A program made the position numbers and the translations under genes. From Furcasterigmium furcatum (lineage: Eukaryota; Ascomycota; Sordariomycetes; Glomerellales; Plectosphaerellaceae): a stretch of 64,000 nucleotides of DNA. Shown here one piece after another: positions 55,436-64,000 of the stretch (the stretch's first letter is position 1; every line of letters begins with the position of its first letter). Where the stretch lies: the NCBI GenBank assembly GCA_001599815.1, contig BCIA01000005.1, positions 2,025,088 to 2,089,087 of the forward strand, read 5' to 3'. The notes beneath the pieces were generated by a model. That model was given only the letters and a program-made list of their open reading frames with translations, was not told where the DNA came from and searched no databases.

Positions 55436-56596
55436 TCACCACCCGTACCGATTCGACGCGTCTTTCCTGTTGGTCTTGCCCTGGGCGAAGCTCTCCTCGA
55501 GGGCGTCGCGCTGGGTTTGCACGGCGCTGACGAGCTTGCGCAGATTGTGTTTGCCGGGGGCGATGCCGCGCACGGGGTTGTGGATCTGCTGCTCGCCGGC
55601 AGCCCTCACCTCCTCGTTGTGGCGGTACTCGGTATCTGTGTTGAAGTTGATGACCTTGGTGGCCGTGCCGGCTCCTCCCATGGTGCTGGGCATGCCGCCG
55701 CGTCCGAAGAGCTCGCGCCGAGCAGCGGCTGATAGGTTCATCTCGTCTGCGATGCTGTCGAGAGATTCCGTGTTGGATGGGGCGGCGGAGGTTGACTGCT
55801 CGGCGTAAGCAGCATCGAAGGCTGCAGAAGCAGCGGTGCCCGTCTCAAAAAGGGGCTCGTATGCGGCACCATCCGTAGATGTTTCTGGCTCGAGATCTGC
55901 TTCGAGCTCGTTGCCGATGGAGAAGAGAGAGATCTTCTTGGGTGGTGGCGCTGCAACTGTACTTGGCTCTGGTACGGAACTCGCTGTTGGCCCGGCTTTC
56001 GAGACTGGTTCGGCTGGTGTGACGGCTGCCGCGGTCGGAGTCTTCTTGACCGGCTTCTTCTTATTGCGAGCCACAGACAAGGGTCTGAACATCATCGGCT
56101 TGCCCACGAGCTTCACCTCCTCTTCCGGCTTCATGCCCTCGGGTATAGATGGTGCTTTCGGCGCAGGCAGCGTGAATCCAGATGCGCCATCCCCTCCAGG
56201 CAACCCCCCTGTCGACTCTGGTGTCTCGCGACTGAACCCGGCCTCGGCGCTGGTCTTCAGCTGGAACGTCGGCCTCGAACTCCCGCTCTGCGCTGCCGGC
56301 TTTGCCTTCGCCGCGTTCTTCGGTGCGGGGAGGAACGAGTTCATCCCGCTGAAGAGGCCGCCTCCCGCGCCTGTCCTTGCCCGCTTCGCCGGTGGTCCAT
56401 CGCTTGTTGATTCGGGCTCTTCGCGCTGTGCCTGGGGCAGGTTGACTCGGATCTTGCCAGGGTTCGCGCGGTCGACGACTTTCTGGAATGTTTTCTTCCC
56501 GGTCGATGATCCTGCGGCGGTCGGTGCCGGCTTGGGGGTGGGCTTGGCCGGCGATTCAGAGTCTGACTCTGATTCTGAGTAGTCCACGAGGCCCAT
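55436..56596 (-). CDS. PRCC family (mitotic checkpoint regulator, MAD2B-interacting) homologue
   Basis: This intronless gene encodes 386 residues. The protein begins MGLVDYSESESDSE, the start typical of PRCC-family proteins, and is Pro/Ala/Lys-rich with an FxFxL-like LFSIGNELEADLE segment in the middle. The diagnostic C-terminal block reads VINFNTDTEYRHNEEVRAAG, then NPVRGIAPGKHNLRKLVSAV and NRKDASNRYGW at the end. Human PRCC binds MAD2B and associates with spliceosomal factors; in fungi the role is unstudied, and a nuclear, pre-mRNA-linked role is plausible. It is divergent from SIN1 across 411 bp. Confidence 0.92.
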   Translation of the reverse strand: MGLVDYSESESDSESPAKPTPKPAPTAAGSSTGKKTFQKVVDRANPGKIRVNLPQAQREEPESTSDGPPAKRARTGAGGGLFSGMNSFLPAPKNAAKAKPAAQSGSSRPTFQLKTSAEAGFSRETPESTGGLPGGDGASGFTLPAPKAPSIPEGMKPEEEVKLVGKPMMFRPLSVARNKKKPVKKTPTAAAVTPAEPVSKAGPTASSVPEPSTVAAPPPKKISLFSIGNELEADLEPETSTDGAAYEPLFETGTAASAAFDAAYAEQSTSAAPSNTESLDSIADEMNLSAAARRELFGRGGMPSTMGGAGTATKVINFNTDTEYRHNEEVRAAGEQQIHNPVRGIAPGKHNLRKLVSAVQTQRDALEESFAQGKTNRKDASNRYGW

Positions 56597-57007
56597 GGTG
56601 TCTGACTGGGTGGTGAAGGTGTTGGAGGAGAGTGACTTGGGAGAAAGAATGGGACGTCAGAAGCAAGCTGGATGGCCCAAATCAAGATCCCGCTATCGAG
56701 ATGGCCCGTGCGCGCTTATCGGTCTTATCGAGATGGAGCCCCATGTGGCTTCGCTTCGTGGTGGTTTCAACGCGCCGCGCCGCCTCACCTCAACACGGAC
56801 GGAGCGTCACCTTGTCACTCACATCCCGTGCGACTTGACAAACAGCTCTGCGGCCTCTTCACTTGCGGGCAATGTGAAGTGCGCAATCCAATATACGATG
56901 ATACGACCTCTTCCTTCTGCAATTCCGTGGTCCATTATCTCTCAAGGCCTCCTGTGAAAGAAGGGCCAGTCAGTCAATGAGAACAGACTCTCGGAAGGCC
57001 GTCCATC
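56597..57007. promoter_or_regulatory. Divergent promoter region, PRCC homologue and SIN1
   Basis: This 411-bp interval holds both promoters. A CCAAT word lies at 56888-56892. No TATA box stands out. Confidence 0.5.
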
Positions 57008-59537
57008 ATGTCGGTTCTTCAAAATGAGGAGTACGCCTTTCAATGCTTTGAATGATCTCTTCAAGTCTCCGTTGCTGATCTGTACAACAGCCTCGTCGCG
57101 TATCAGCTGCGATGCGGCTATCTCACCGAAATCGCCGACGGTGTGGGCGAACGCCTCATCTCCCTGAATGAAGGCTTCATGAACTCGGCCGCCTTCAAGC
57201 AGGTCGGCTGGCAAGGGAATGCTGAGCTTCATAAGCGCTGCTACTCCCCGCCAATCCCAACTGCCATTGCGTCCGAATACTTCCAGGCGCCGCGCCCGAC
57301 GGGTGTTACCCTCGAGGATGAGCCCGACGAGGCAGGGATGCTGACGGGCGGAGGCACCGACACCTTCGGCCCGGGCCTGGCCACAAGGCGGAGGAAGCGA
57401 CGAGAAACTCTCGAAGACGATGACAGCAGTGACCTGAGCGATGAAAGCGACGATGACGAGACGGCCCAAAGAGCCGCGCAGCAGATCAAGTTCGCCAAGA
57501 TGCCTGTCCGACCCAGGGCGGGCTCCAGTCCGATTCAAGCCTCGTCCTTACGGCAGCCCTCTTCTACAGCTTCGCCCAGAGCGGCCCCAGGTGCGCGGCG
57601 GGGGTCACAGTCGGCTTTGGAGGTCGTCAAGGAGCGGACTCGTCGAGATACAGTCACCAGCAGCGAGGTGTCCTCCGAGAACGAGTCAGACATTTCTGCC
57701 ATGCAAAGGCATAGAGAGGCCGCCAGGGCTGCGACGAAAGCGGTCAGAATGCAAACTAGGATCAACGAGGAGCCTACGGAGGGCATCAGCCGAGCGGGAA
57801 CAGACCTCTTACCAGAAGAGGAAGACTCTGATGGGTCCGACATGTCAGGGGCGTTCCTCGAAAGTATCGACTCAACGGGCATCCTGGACGCCGTCGAGAA
57901 TCCTGGCCCGGCAGCTCCAGACCGACATGTTGTCGGCACACCTCCGCGACAGTTCACCAGGCAATCGACCATTCGCAAGTCACAGGCACCGCCCAGGATC
58001 CTTCAAGCCCTCCCACCACCGAGACCGATGACCATGATCAGGCCCGTCAGCGTCATCCAACCCAAGAGTCTTCTCTCCGCAGCATTCAAAGCCAGGAAGA
58101 CGAAGCCAACAGTGCCTTTTGAAAAGTACGCATCGCTGTCCGGCCAGGGAGAAAACAACCCGATCGCCGTGCGCATTTTCCCGGCGTTCTCCGAAGACCC
58201 CGAAATGTCGTATGAAGTGTTCATCAGGCGCATGGTCCACCACGGTGAGGGAGGAGACCGGCCGGCCACAGTGGCAGACCTCATCGGTCTCAGCCTTTGG
58301 CGGTACAACGAGGAGAAGCGAGATCCCCCCATCCCTGCGGATAAGCAGAATATCAACTGGTGGACACTAAGAATGGTCGAGGAGGATGGCGAAGTTGATG
58401 ATGATTTCCCACCCTTCGATAGAACCAAGGCCCTGGCATCATTCACAACAGCGAATAACAGGGCGGCCGGCCGTGGGCGAGCCAACTCGAAAACCCGCGA
58501 CAACTTTGGCCTGGTCCAGGCCAGCCAAGCCGAGTTCGAGGAGAACCAAGCCGCAACGCCGCAGGAGGAAGAAGAAGCTGCCGAGGAGGAAACAGCGGAT
58601 GAGGACACCACGCCTCGCAACACACCGCAGCCAAACCTCTCCTACCTCCCTGTCCCGACAGGACCCCGCCCGAACCCAGTCACAAACACGACGTATCGTC
58701 TGCAGCCTAGCATGTTCGCAGACTCGCCGCAAGCGCCGACTGCCGTCGCAAACACCGCGAGGGGCCAGCAGAAGCTCCTGCGCATTCACCTCTTCTCGGC
58801 CGACGTGGCGCCGGGGCAGTCCATGACCCTGGACGTGACGACGGAGACCTACATGGCTGAAGTCTTGGATCTGGTATGCCGTAAGAGGCAGTTGGATAAG
58901 GCCAACCATGTTCTCAAGATGCCAGCCGGCGGTCCTACCATCATGGGCGACGCCAAGGTCCAGACGATCGGCACGCAGTCGGATCTGGAGCTGCACCGCC
59001 GCCGCTTCGCCACGGACGGTCCCCTGGCCATGACCGGGTCGCCGAGCAGCTCGTCGCCCAAGCTCCTGCCGTTTGCCGACGGTCTGGCGAGCCGCAAGGG
59101 CAAGAAGACGCAGATGATGGGCGTGCACCCGCTGGCGCAGGAGGCCATCGCGCAGGCCGAGCTGACGGGGACGCATAAATCCTGGACAGTCTGGCGGTTG
59201 CGGACAGTGAGGATGATGGCGCAATCAGAGCGGCGGTTCGAGATTAACGGGGAGTACATCCACATCAAGCCGACAACGAGGGACGGCAAGACGGCCACGG
59301 CGCACATGTCGCAGATCATCGGGTGCAAGATTGCGTCGAAGCATCCAAGCCAGTTCAAGGTATGTTAGATGCTACCGGTGTGGATGCTGCGGGAAAGCGG
59401 TCTGCTAATCTCTGTCACAGCTCATGATCTACAGAGCAGATGAGACGAAGCGGTATGATTTTGAGGCACGGAGCCCGGCGGAGGCCAACGATATCGTGGC
59501 AGAGTTGAGGAAGCTGATCGCTCAAGTGACGAGCTGA
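57008..59537 (+). CDS. SIN1: TORC2 subunit SIN1 (AVO1 type), 3 exons
   Basis: SIN1 is a core subunit of TOR complex 2 that recruits AGC-kinase substrates at the plasma membrane. Exons are 57008-57030 (23 bp), 57091-59359 and 59421-59537. The introns (60 and 61 bp) start GTACGC and GTATGT. The product is 802 residues. The N-terminus after splicing is MSVLQNEDLVAYQLRCGYLT, matching the conserved SIN1 start; it would be missed if the 23-bp exon were ignored. A disordered Ser/Asp-rich region follows. The CRIM domain starts near Phe351 (FEKYASLSGQGENNPIAVRI) and includes SYEVFIRRMVHHGEG, DLIGLSLWRY and NINWWTLRMVEEDGE. A Ras-binding-like domain (LLRIHLFSADVAPGQSMTLD) lies at about 550-640. A C-terminal PH domain (WTVWRLRTVRMMAQSERRFE) spans the last intron and ends in helix EANDIVAELRKLIAQ. 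Confidence 0.95.
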
Positions 59538-60109
59538 TCTGGCACTGGGCGCTTCACACGAATAGGCAGTACGCAGTGACACTTCAACAGGGCTGGGAGC
59601 AGCGGGCCTAGCGGCTGACTGCCACATCATCTACCATCACAGTTCCCATGCAGTGTGGTACGTTGCAAACATCAGGCAAGGTTGGTTGCCGCATCTTCAG
59701 CAAGAGAAGCACAGCGATTCATGGCAGCAGGTGATACATTCAAAGACTAGATACTCCCAACATGGGGAACCACAGTTAGGAATACCTGCCGGCTCATACA
59801 AACCATCACTTGACGTTCAAGATAAGTTTGAGCCTCAAGATACGAGCCCGAGATAAGGTGAACACACCCAAACCGCATTCAGGGGGGTGATCGGCCCCCT
59901 AAACTTAGGTCGGCGCAGATGCATGGGGCCGTAGCGGCCGCTCCAGAGAGTCAGTGATAAGATAAGCCAAAATTCCCGACTACACCTCGCCGCGTGACGT
60001 CCTTTCTTCAAGTTCGACCTCGCTTTTTACCTACCAGCCCAAACTTCTACCTCAAGAGCAGTCGCTTGCCCGGACACACTCCCACACGCCCATGGACAGA
60101 TAACGAACC
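59538..60109. promoter_or_regulatory. Intergenic region with a cluster of GATAAG sites
   Basis: This holds the 3' flank of SIN1 and the promoter of the gene at 60110. Four GATAAG words occur at 59821-59826, 59852-59857, 59956-59961 and 59961-59966. A TGACGTCC word, one base from a CRE, lies at about 59996-60003. No other gene is seen. Confidence 0.5.
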
Positions 60110-61210
60110 ATGACGAGCCGGTCGACGTCGCCGCGCCGCCGGCACATCCTATCGTCCATCAACCCCGAGCCATCGCGGGGCAGGCGCAACGACCGCTCCC
60201 GCAGCCCGCGACGAAGCGCCGAGGCCGAGACACATTCTCCAAAGCACGAAGATGGCTCCCCAGAGCCGCGACCGCGGCGTCACAGGCACCACAAGCCGCG
60301 CTCCCGCTCCCGCTCCCCTAAGCCCGAGCCCAACGAAGAAGGCGACGACCCCCTTCGCCCGCGCCCCAAGCGCTTCCGGTTCAAGAAGCCCTCCTCCGGC
60401 CGCGAGCACGCCTCCTCCTCCACGCACGACCAGCACTCCTCCCGCAGGAGGCATCGGCGGCGCCACAGGTCGCCGACCCCGCCGAACCCGCACGAGCCGC
60501 GCGCGCTGTCCCCCGACGCGGCGTTCCGCGAGTCCCTCTTCGACGCGATGGCGGACGACGAGGGCGCGGCGTACTGGGAGGGCGTGTACGGGCAACCGGT
60601 GCACGAGTATGCCGCCGAGGCCGCGCGCGGGGAGCTGGAGCAGATGGACGAGGAGGAGTACGCGGCGTACGTAAGGAGGCGGATGTGGGAGAAGACGCAC
60701 GAGGGGCTGCTGGAGGAGCGGGCGAAGCGGGAGGAGGCGCGGAAGAAGAAGGAGAAGGAGAGGAAGGAGTTTGAGCGGGAGGAGCGCAGGAGGGAGAGGG
60801 TGCGGGCGGAGATGGAGGGGAGCCTACGCAGGGGAGAGGAGAGGAGGGCGAGGAAGGAGTGGAAGGCCAGGTGGGAGGGGTATCTTGCTGGGTGGGCGGC
60901 GTGGGACGGCGCCGGCGAGGGGGAGAGGGATGTCGAGAAGCTGCCGTGGCCGGTGGAGAGTGGGAGGAGGAGGGACGTGGGAGAGGACGGGGCGGTGAGG
61001 CGGTTCTTCGACCTGGGGCTTGATGCGACGGAGGAAAATGGCGACAAGGGGATCACTGCGCGACTACGCGAGGAAAGGGTGCGATGGCATCCGGACAAGA
61101 TCCAGGGAAAGGTCAAGGGTGGACAGGTGGACAAGGAGGTGCTGGCGGATGTGACGGCCGTGTTCCAGGTGGTCGATGCCATGTGGAACGAGCATCGGAG
61201 TGGTCGGTGA
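60110..61210 (+). CDS. Arg/Ser-rich protein, NFKBIL1-like C-terminus
   Basis: This intronless gene encodes 366 residues. The N-terminal 135 residues are rich in Arg, Ser, Pro and His with RS dipeptides (SRSRSRSPK, RRRHRRRHRSP), the style of splicing-associated nuclear proteins. A highly charged helix of about 90 residues follows (ERAKREEARKKKEKERKEF). The C-terminal part contains REERVRWHPDK with Trp326-His327-Pro328-Asp329-Lys330, then a helix. The RWHPDK block, preceded by a Glu/Arg helix, is shared with NF-kappa-B inhibitor-like protein 1 (NFKBIL1). The HPD also recalls a J-domain loop, but the rest of a J domain is not evident. A nuclear role in RNA processing is an inference. The frame is strongly purine-rich on the coding strand. 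Confidence 0.8.
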   Translation: MTSRSTSPRRRHILSSINPEPSRGRRNDRSRSPRRSAEAETHSPKHEDGSPEPRPRRHRHHKPRSRSRSPKPEPNEEGDDPLRPRPKRFRFKKPSSGREHASSSTHDQHSSRRRHRRRHRSPTPPNPHEPRALSPDAAFRESLFDAMADDEGAAYWEGVYGQPVHEYAAEAARGELEQMDEEEYAAYVRRRMWEKTHEGLLEERAKREEARKKKEKERKEFEREERRRERVRAEMEGSLRRGEERRARKEWKARWEGYLAGWAAWDGAGEGERDVEKLPWPVESGRRRDVGEDGAVRRFFDLGLDATEENGDKGITARLREERVRWHPDKIQGKVKGGQVDKEVLADVTAVFQVVDAMWNEHRSGR

Positions 61211-63600
61211 GAGTGCTGTTCACCGAGGTCTGCATCTACGACATCACGACAGGGCAAGCATATCTCGGCGTTTAGGATGGGCTTGGGACTCCTCAGCACT
61301 AGAGCTGTCTTTAGCACGCACGATACCCACGTTTCTGGTCTTCTGAATGAGGAAAACATCATGACGAACAGGTTGCACCGCCAAACTCGTTTAGGTGCCG
61401 TGCTTGTGAGACCAAAGCAGGCGAGGAGAGCTTGTCTACGGTAAGCTCGCCGAGGGAGTTTGCCGTGGAGGCAAGACGCCGTGGTCGGGACTCGGCGCGG
61501 TGCCAAGCACAGGAAGAGAGTTGCAAGCTGGCAAGCAAGGCACCGATCATGTCGAACCAGAAGCAGCAGAGGGGCGTGTGCGTGGGAAACAGTCAAGCCA
61601 CCGGGTCTCGGCCGGGCGCTATTTCGCTGGGCGGCAGCACCTTTGGGCACTTCGAGATGCCGTCATCGCGATCGTCCCTGGGCTGCCTTGGATTTATCCA
61701 TCCCAAGTCGCTGTTGTTGGGGGCTTTTTTTCCAGAGTCCAAGACGGCCGGCCCGAGGGAGAGGGGCAGGTCGGGCGATGGATGGGCTTACGAGTCGAAA
61801 GGAGCTGGAGGCGAAGCGAGTGAAAGGACGGACTGTCGCCATGGCAGCCACCTGCGTCCATGGCTTCCATCCAGAGGCGTGCGCGGCTAGCTGGGTCGGT
61901 CCTGGGCCTGTGTCGTACGGCGCTTCTTCCAAGGCACGAGACGAGACATGATCCATGGATGCGATGCGATGTGATGCAGTGCAGGTCGCAATAGCGCAAC
62001 AGCCTCTGGAGCGTCTGCATGCACCCAGACAGAAGGCCCGCCATCTCTACGGGCAGCTCCAGCGCTTGCAGTGTTAGTGCCCCAGGCTGTTTTAGCTGTA
62101 GCCACTTGAAGCACCAAGCTCCAGGCGTGATCGAACTTGAAGCTGGGCTGACAACAGACGATGCCTGCCATCCATTGCCTCTTCGCCCGATTACAAGTAC
62201 GAGTACTTACACCTCTTGGCAACCGCCGGCAATACTGCCGACAATATCGCTGACGCCCCCAGCGCGTGATGCCGAATTAGCCAGCGGTTGATTTGCCAGC
62301 TCACCCGTCACGATGACGGAGAAGGCAGCCTGGATGCGCCCAGAGCAGCCTGCAGTCCCGTCTGCAGCTGAGAGCTTGAGCTGCTGAAGCGACAGGGGTG
62401 AGATGCCGCCGACAGCAGCTCTGGGCGGTCGACCAAGACCACATCAACTTGAACTCGATCAGAGCAAGCTCGGTCCAATCTCTCGCGAGATGAAGCACAG
62501 AACAGACGACATTAACCTTGATCGGCCCTCCGCTGAAACAGATCAATCCCAAACGCCCGAATGCCTGGGCACCGGCGAGGCGGCATTGGCATCACCACCC
62601 CGGCTCAAGACTCAGGACGAGAAGCTCCGGTCTCCAGGTGCCACGGCCAGAGCCGTGGAAGTTAAGCAGCAGCCAAGCTCTCAGACAAAGCTGCATACAG
62701 CCGTGGCACAGACAACCCGACACAACCTCTCGGAGCTACTCCTTAGTGAGAAAAAGAGAAAAGCAAACAACATGGGAGCTCCCGCCCGCAGCAACGGCCA
62801 AAATAAACATGCACGCAGTAAGCTTAAACGGTAAATAGACAACCCGACACGAGGTACCAGCTCCAAAATGTTCGCCACAGCCATTCGAGAAGCGTCCAAA
62901 CACCGTGACCCCGAGGAATAGCCCGACAGATCGCCCTCTCCCAGACAGTCCCTGGCGCTCCTGCCGGCTGACGCGTAGCGAGGGCGTCCGCCCATCAGAC
63001 ACAATCGTCGATCTTAATGCCCACTGGCACTCCTGCTGGACAACTGGAGTCGCTGGTGCCGCTGGTGTGCTTGCGCGTTCGGGGTGACCCACTCACACCT
63101 TTTGCCCCCCGGCTTCGGGCTAAGCACAGGGCATCCACTGCCATCGTCACCCGCCACACCTTCCCCGGGCTCCAGCGACTTCGCACTTCGAGTTCCCCTG
63201 ATGTTAGTTGTTAGTTGGGAGAAAAAGTACATGGCGTTGAATGCTTCAACATCACCAATCACGCGAATTGGACTCGGTTCTTCCGAAAGACTGGTAATAA
63301 AAGCCAAGTGGTATTACACTCCTATCAACATCTGATTAATTCCAAACCATCCGTCGGGATATCTCGCCGTTCCACACATCCAGAGCCAGTTTTCGTCCTG
63401 CTGTTGAACTCCTGTGCAATGATGTTGGCCTCCCCCAAATCGCATTAAAGTAGTTCCCGAGCCATAGGGCTGTCGGGACCGACAAGCCGGTCGAATGCAA
63501 TGCAGTTCATGCCCGTCATGTCGTCGTCAAGAAGAGAAGTTCCATCCCGGAAGTTCGTCCTCCGATATGCTGAGAGCTCTCGTACAGTCGACGACACCAT
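61211..63600. other. Intergenic region, no gene recognised
   Basis: These 2.4 kb hold only short overlapping frames on both strands with no motif, signal peptide or plausible splicing chain. The right end is the 3' flank of the minus-strand gene ending at 63601. I see no RNA gene or repeat. Confidence 0.55.
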
Positions 63601-64000
63601 TTACAGGTTGGCGAGGATGGCGGCACCACCGAAGAGGGCACCAGCGGCGATGGCACCGGTGGGGCGGGCAGCAGCGTTGCCGTCGTCCGAGGAGGTGAGC
63701 TCGTCGAGAGCGTCAGACGCGGAGGCGATGATGGAAGAGTCGGTGGCGGTCCTGATGAGGTCGCTCAGGGAGGCGGCGTCGTCAGAGATGCTGGCCTCGA
63801 TGGAGGAGGAGACCAGAGAGCTGGCGGCGTCGGTCAGGGAAGCGATGGCCGACGAGGCAGACTCGGCGATCTCAGAGGCAGAGTCGATGGCATCGCCGGG
63901 GAGAGTAGGGCCGGCATCCTCACCGGGCTGGGTGGGAGTGGGAAGATCAACGCTGGGCAGCTCGGGGCTGGGGACATCAGGGGTGGGGATGACATCGCCG
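63601..64000 (-). CDS. GPI-anchored-type Ser/Ala-rich surface protein, C-terminal part (5' end outside the window)
   Basis: The minus-strand frame is open from the window edge to TAA at 63601-63603, giving 133 complete codons. There is no start inside the window, so the gene begins beyond 64000. The visible part is a Pro-rich stretch (IPTPDVPSPELPSVDLPTPT), then repeated Ser/Ala/Asp helices (SASEIAESASSAIASLTDAA), a short polar segment SSDDGNAAARPT, and a hydrophobic end GAIAAGALFGGAAILANL. Small residues (around GNAAA) followed by a short spacer and a hydrophobic C-terminus are the signature of GPI attachment. It is probably a cell-wall or plasma-membrane protein. Codon use is strongly biased (GCC, CTC, ATC), as in highly expressed fungal genes. 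An N-terminal signal peptide is expected but cannot be seen. Confidence 0.75.
   Translation of the reverse strand, partial: GDVIPTPDVPSPELPSVDLPTPTQPGEDAGPTLPGDAIDSASEIAESASSAIASLTDAASSLVSSSIEASISDDAASLSDLIRTATDSSIIASASDALDELTSSDDGNAAARPTGAIAAGALFGGAAILANL

Noticed and set aside
62403..62834. Plus-strand frame of 143 codons
   Set aside because: It has no motif, signal peptide or codon bias like the real genes, and competing frames overlap it.
1..64000. Transposons, RIP-mutated repeats, biosynthetic cluster or CRISPR
   Set aside because: I found no terminal repeats, integrase or transposase motifs, AT-rich TA-biased blocks, backbone synthase genes or spaced direct repeats.

Overview
The window is nuclear chromosomal DNA of a filamentous ascomycete (Pezizomycotina, most likely a Sordariomycete). 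The support is short introns (mostly 50-91 bp) with GT..AG ends and CTAAC/CTGAC branch sites, G+C-rich coding sequence, long pyrimidine-rich leaders, and fungal-type genes (POP3, HUT1, MRH4, SIN1/AVO1-type TORC2 subunit, MSG5-type phosphatase). I see no transposon, AT-rich RIP-mutated block, rRNA, convincing tRNA, CRISPR array or secondary-metabolite cluster. The genus cannot be fixed from the sequence alone.

Layout. 2.0-5.65 kb: large disordered protein of unknown function (+). 6.58-7.53 kb: tRNA 2'-phosphotransferase TPT1 (+). 7.53-12.8 kb: the largest gene-poor stretch, with a TATA box and an AUG-free leader running into an MSG5-like MAP-kinase phosphatase (12.8-15.35 kb, +). 16.3-23.4 kb: minus-strand block with the nucleotide-sugar transporter HUT1, a triple-KH RNA-binding protein (Rnc1/PBP2 type) and an AP-1 accessory-like protein. 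23.86-31.4 kb: plus-strand run of the mitochondrial helicase MRH4, an acidic nuclear protein with a KEN box and a sororin-like C-terminus, TIP41 and Aurora kinase IPL1. 31.7-41.7 kb: ATP23 (-), PRO1 (+), NIP7 (-), NOC3 (+), an unknown protein (-) and POP3 (-). 43.9-51.8 kb: a giant 2,545-residue ubiquitin-specific protease (+). 53.6-61.2 kb: a fungal conserved protein (+), a PRCC homologue (-), SIN1 (+) and an NFKBIL1-like Arg/Ser protein (+). 63.6 kb to the end: the 3' part of a GPI-anchored-type surface protein (-).

Themes. Most genes are housekeeping or signalling. Several serve RNA and ribosome maturation (TPT1, NIP7, NOC3, POP3, MRH4, KH protein). NIP7 and NOC3 are divergent across 322 bp that carry RRPE-like and PAC-core motifs. 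TOR signalling is represented by TIP41 and SIN1, and mitosis by IPL1 and possibly the KEN-box protein. I reconstructed exon-intron structures by hand from splice signals, frame continuity and family similarity; coordinates given for multi-exon genes span first to last coding base, with introns listed in the evidence. Nothing here amounts to a clearly new biological system. The best leads are the candidate fungal sororin, the shared 60S-biogenesis promoter, the in-frame 60-bp repeat protein, and the AUG-free or uORF-bearing leaders of regulatory genes.
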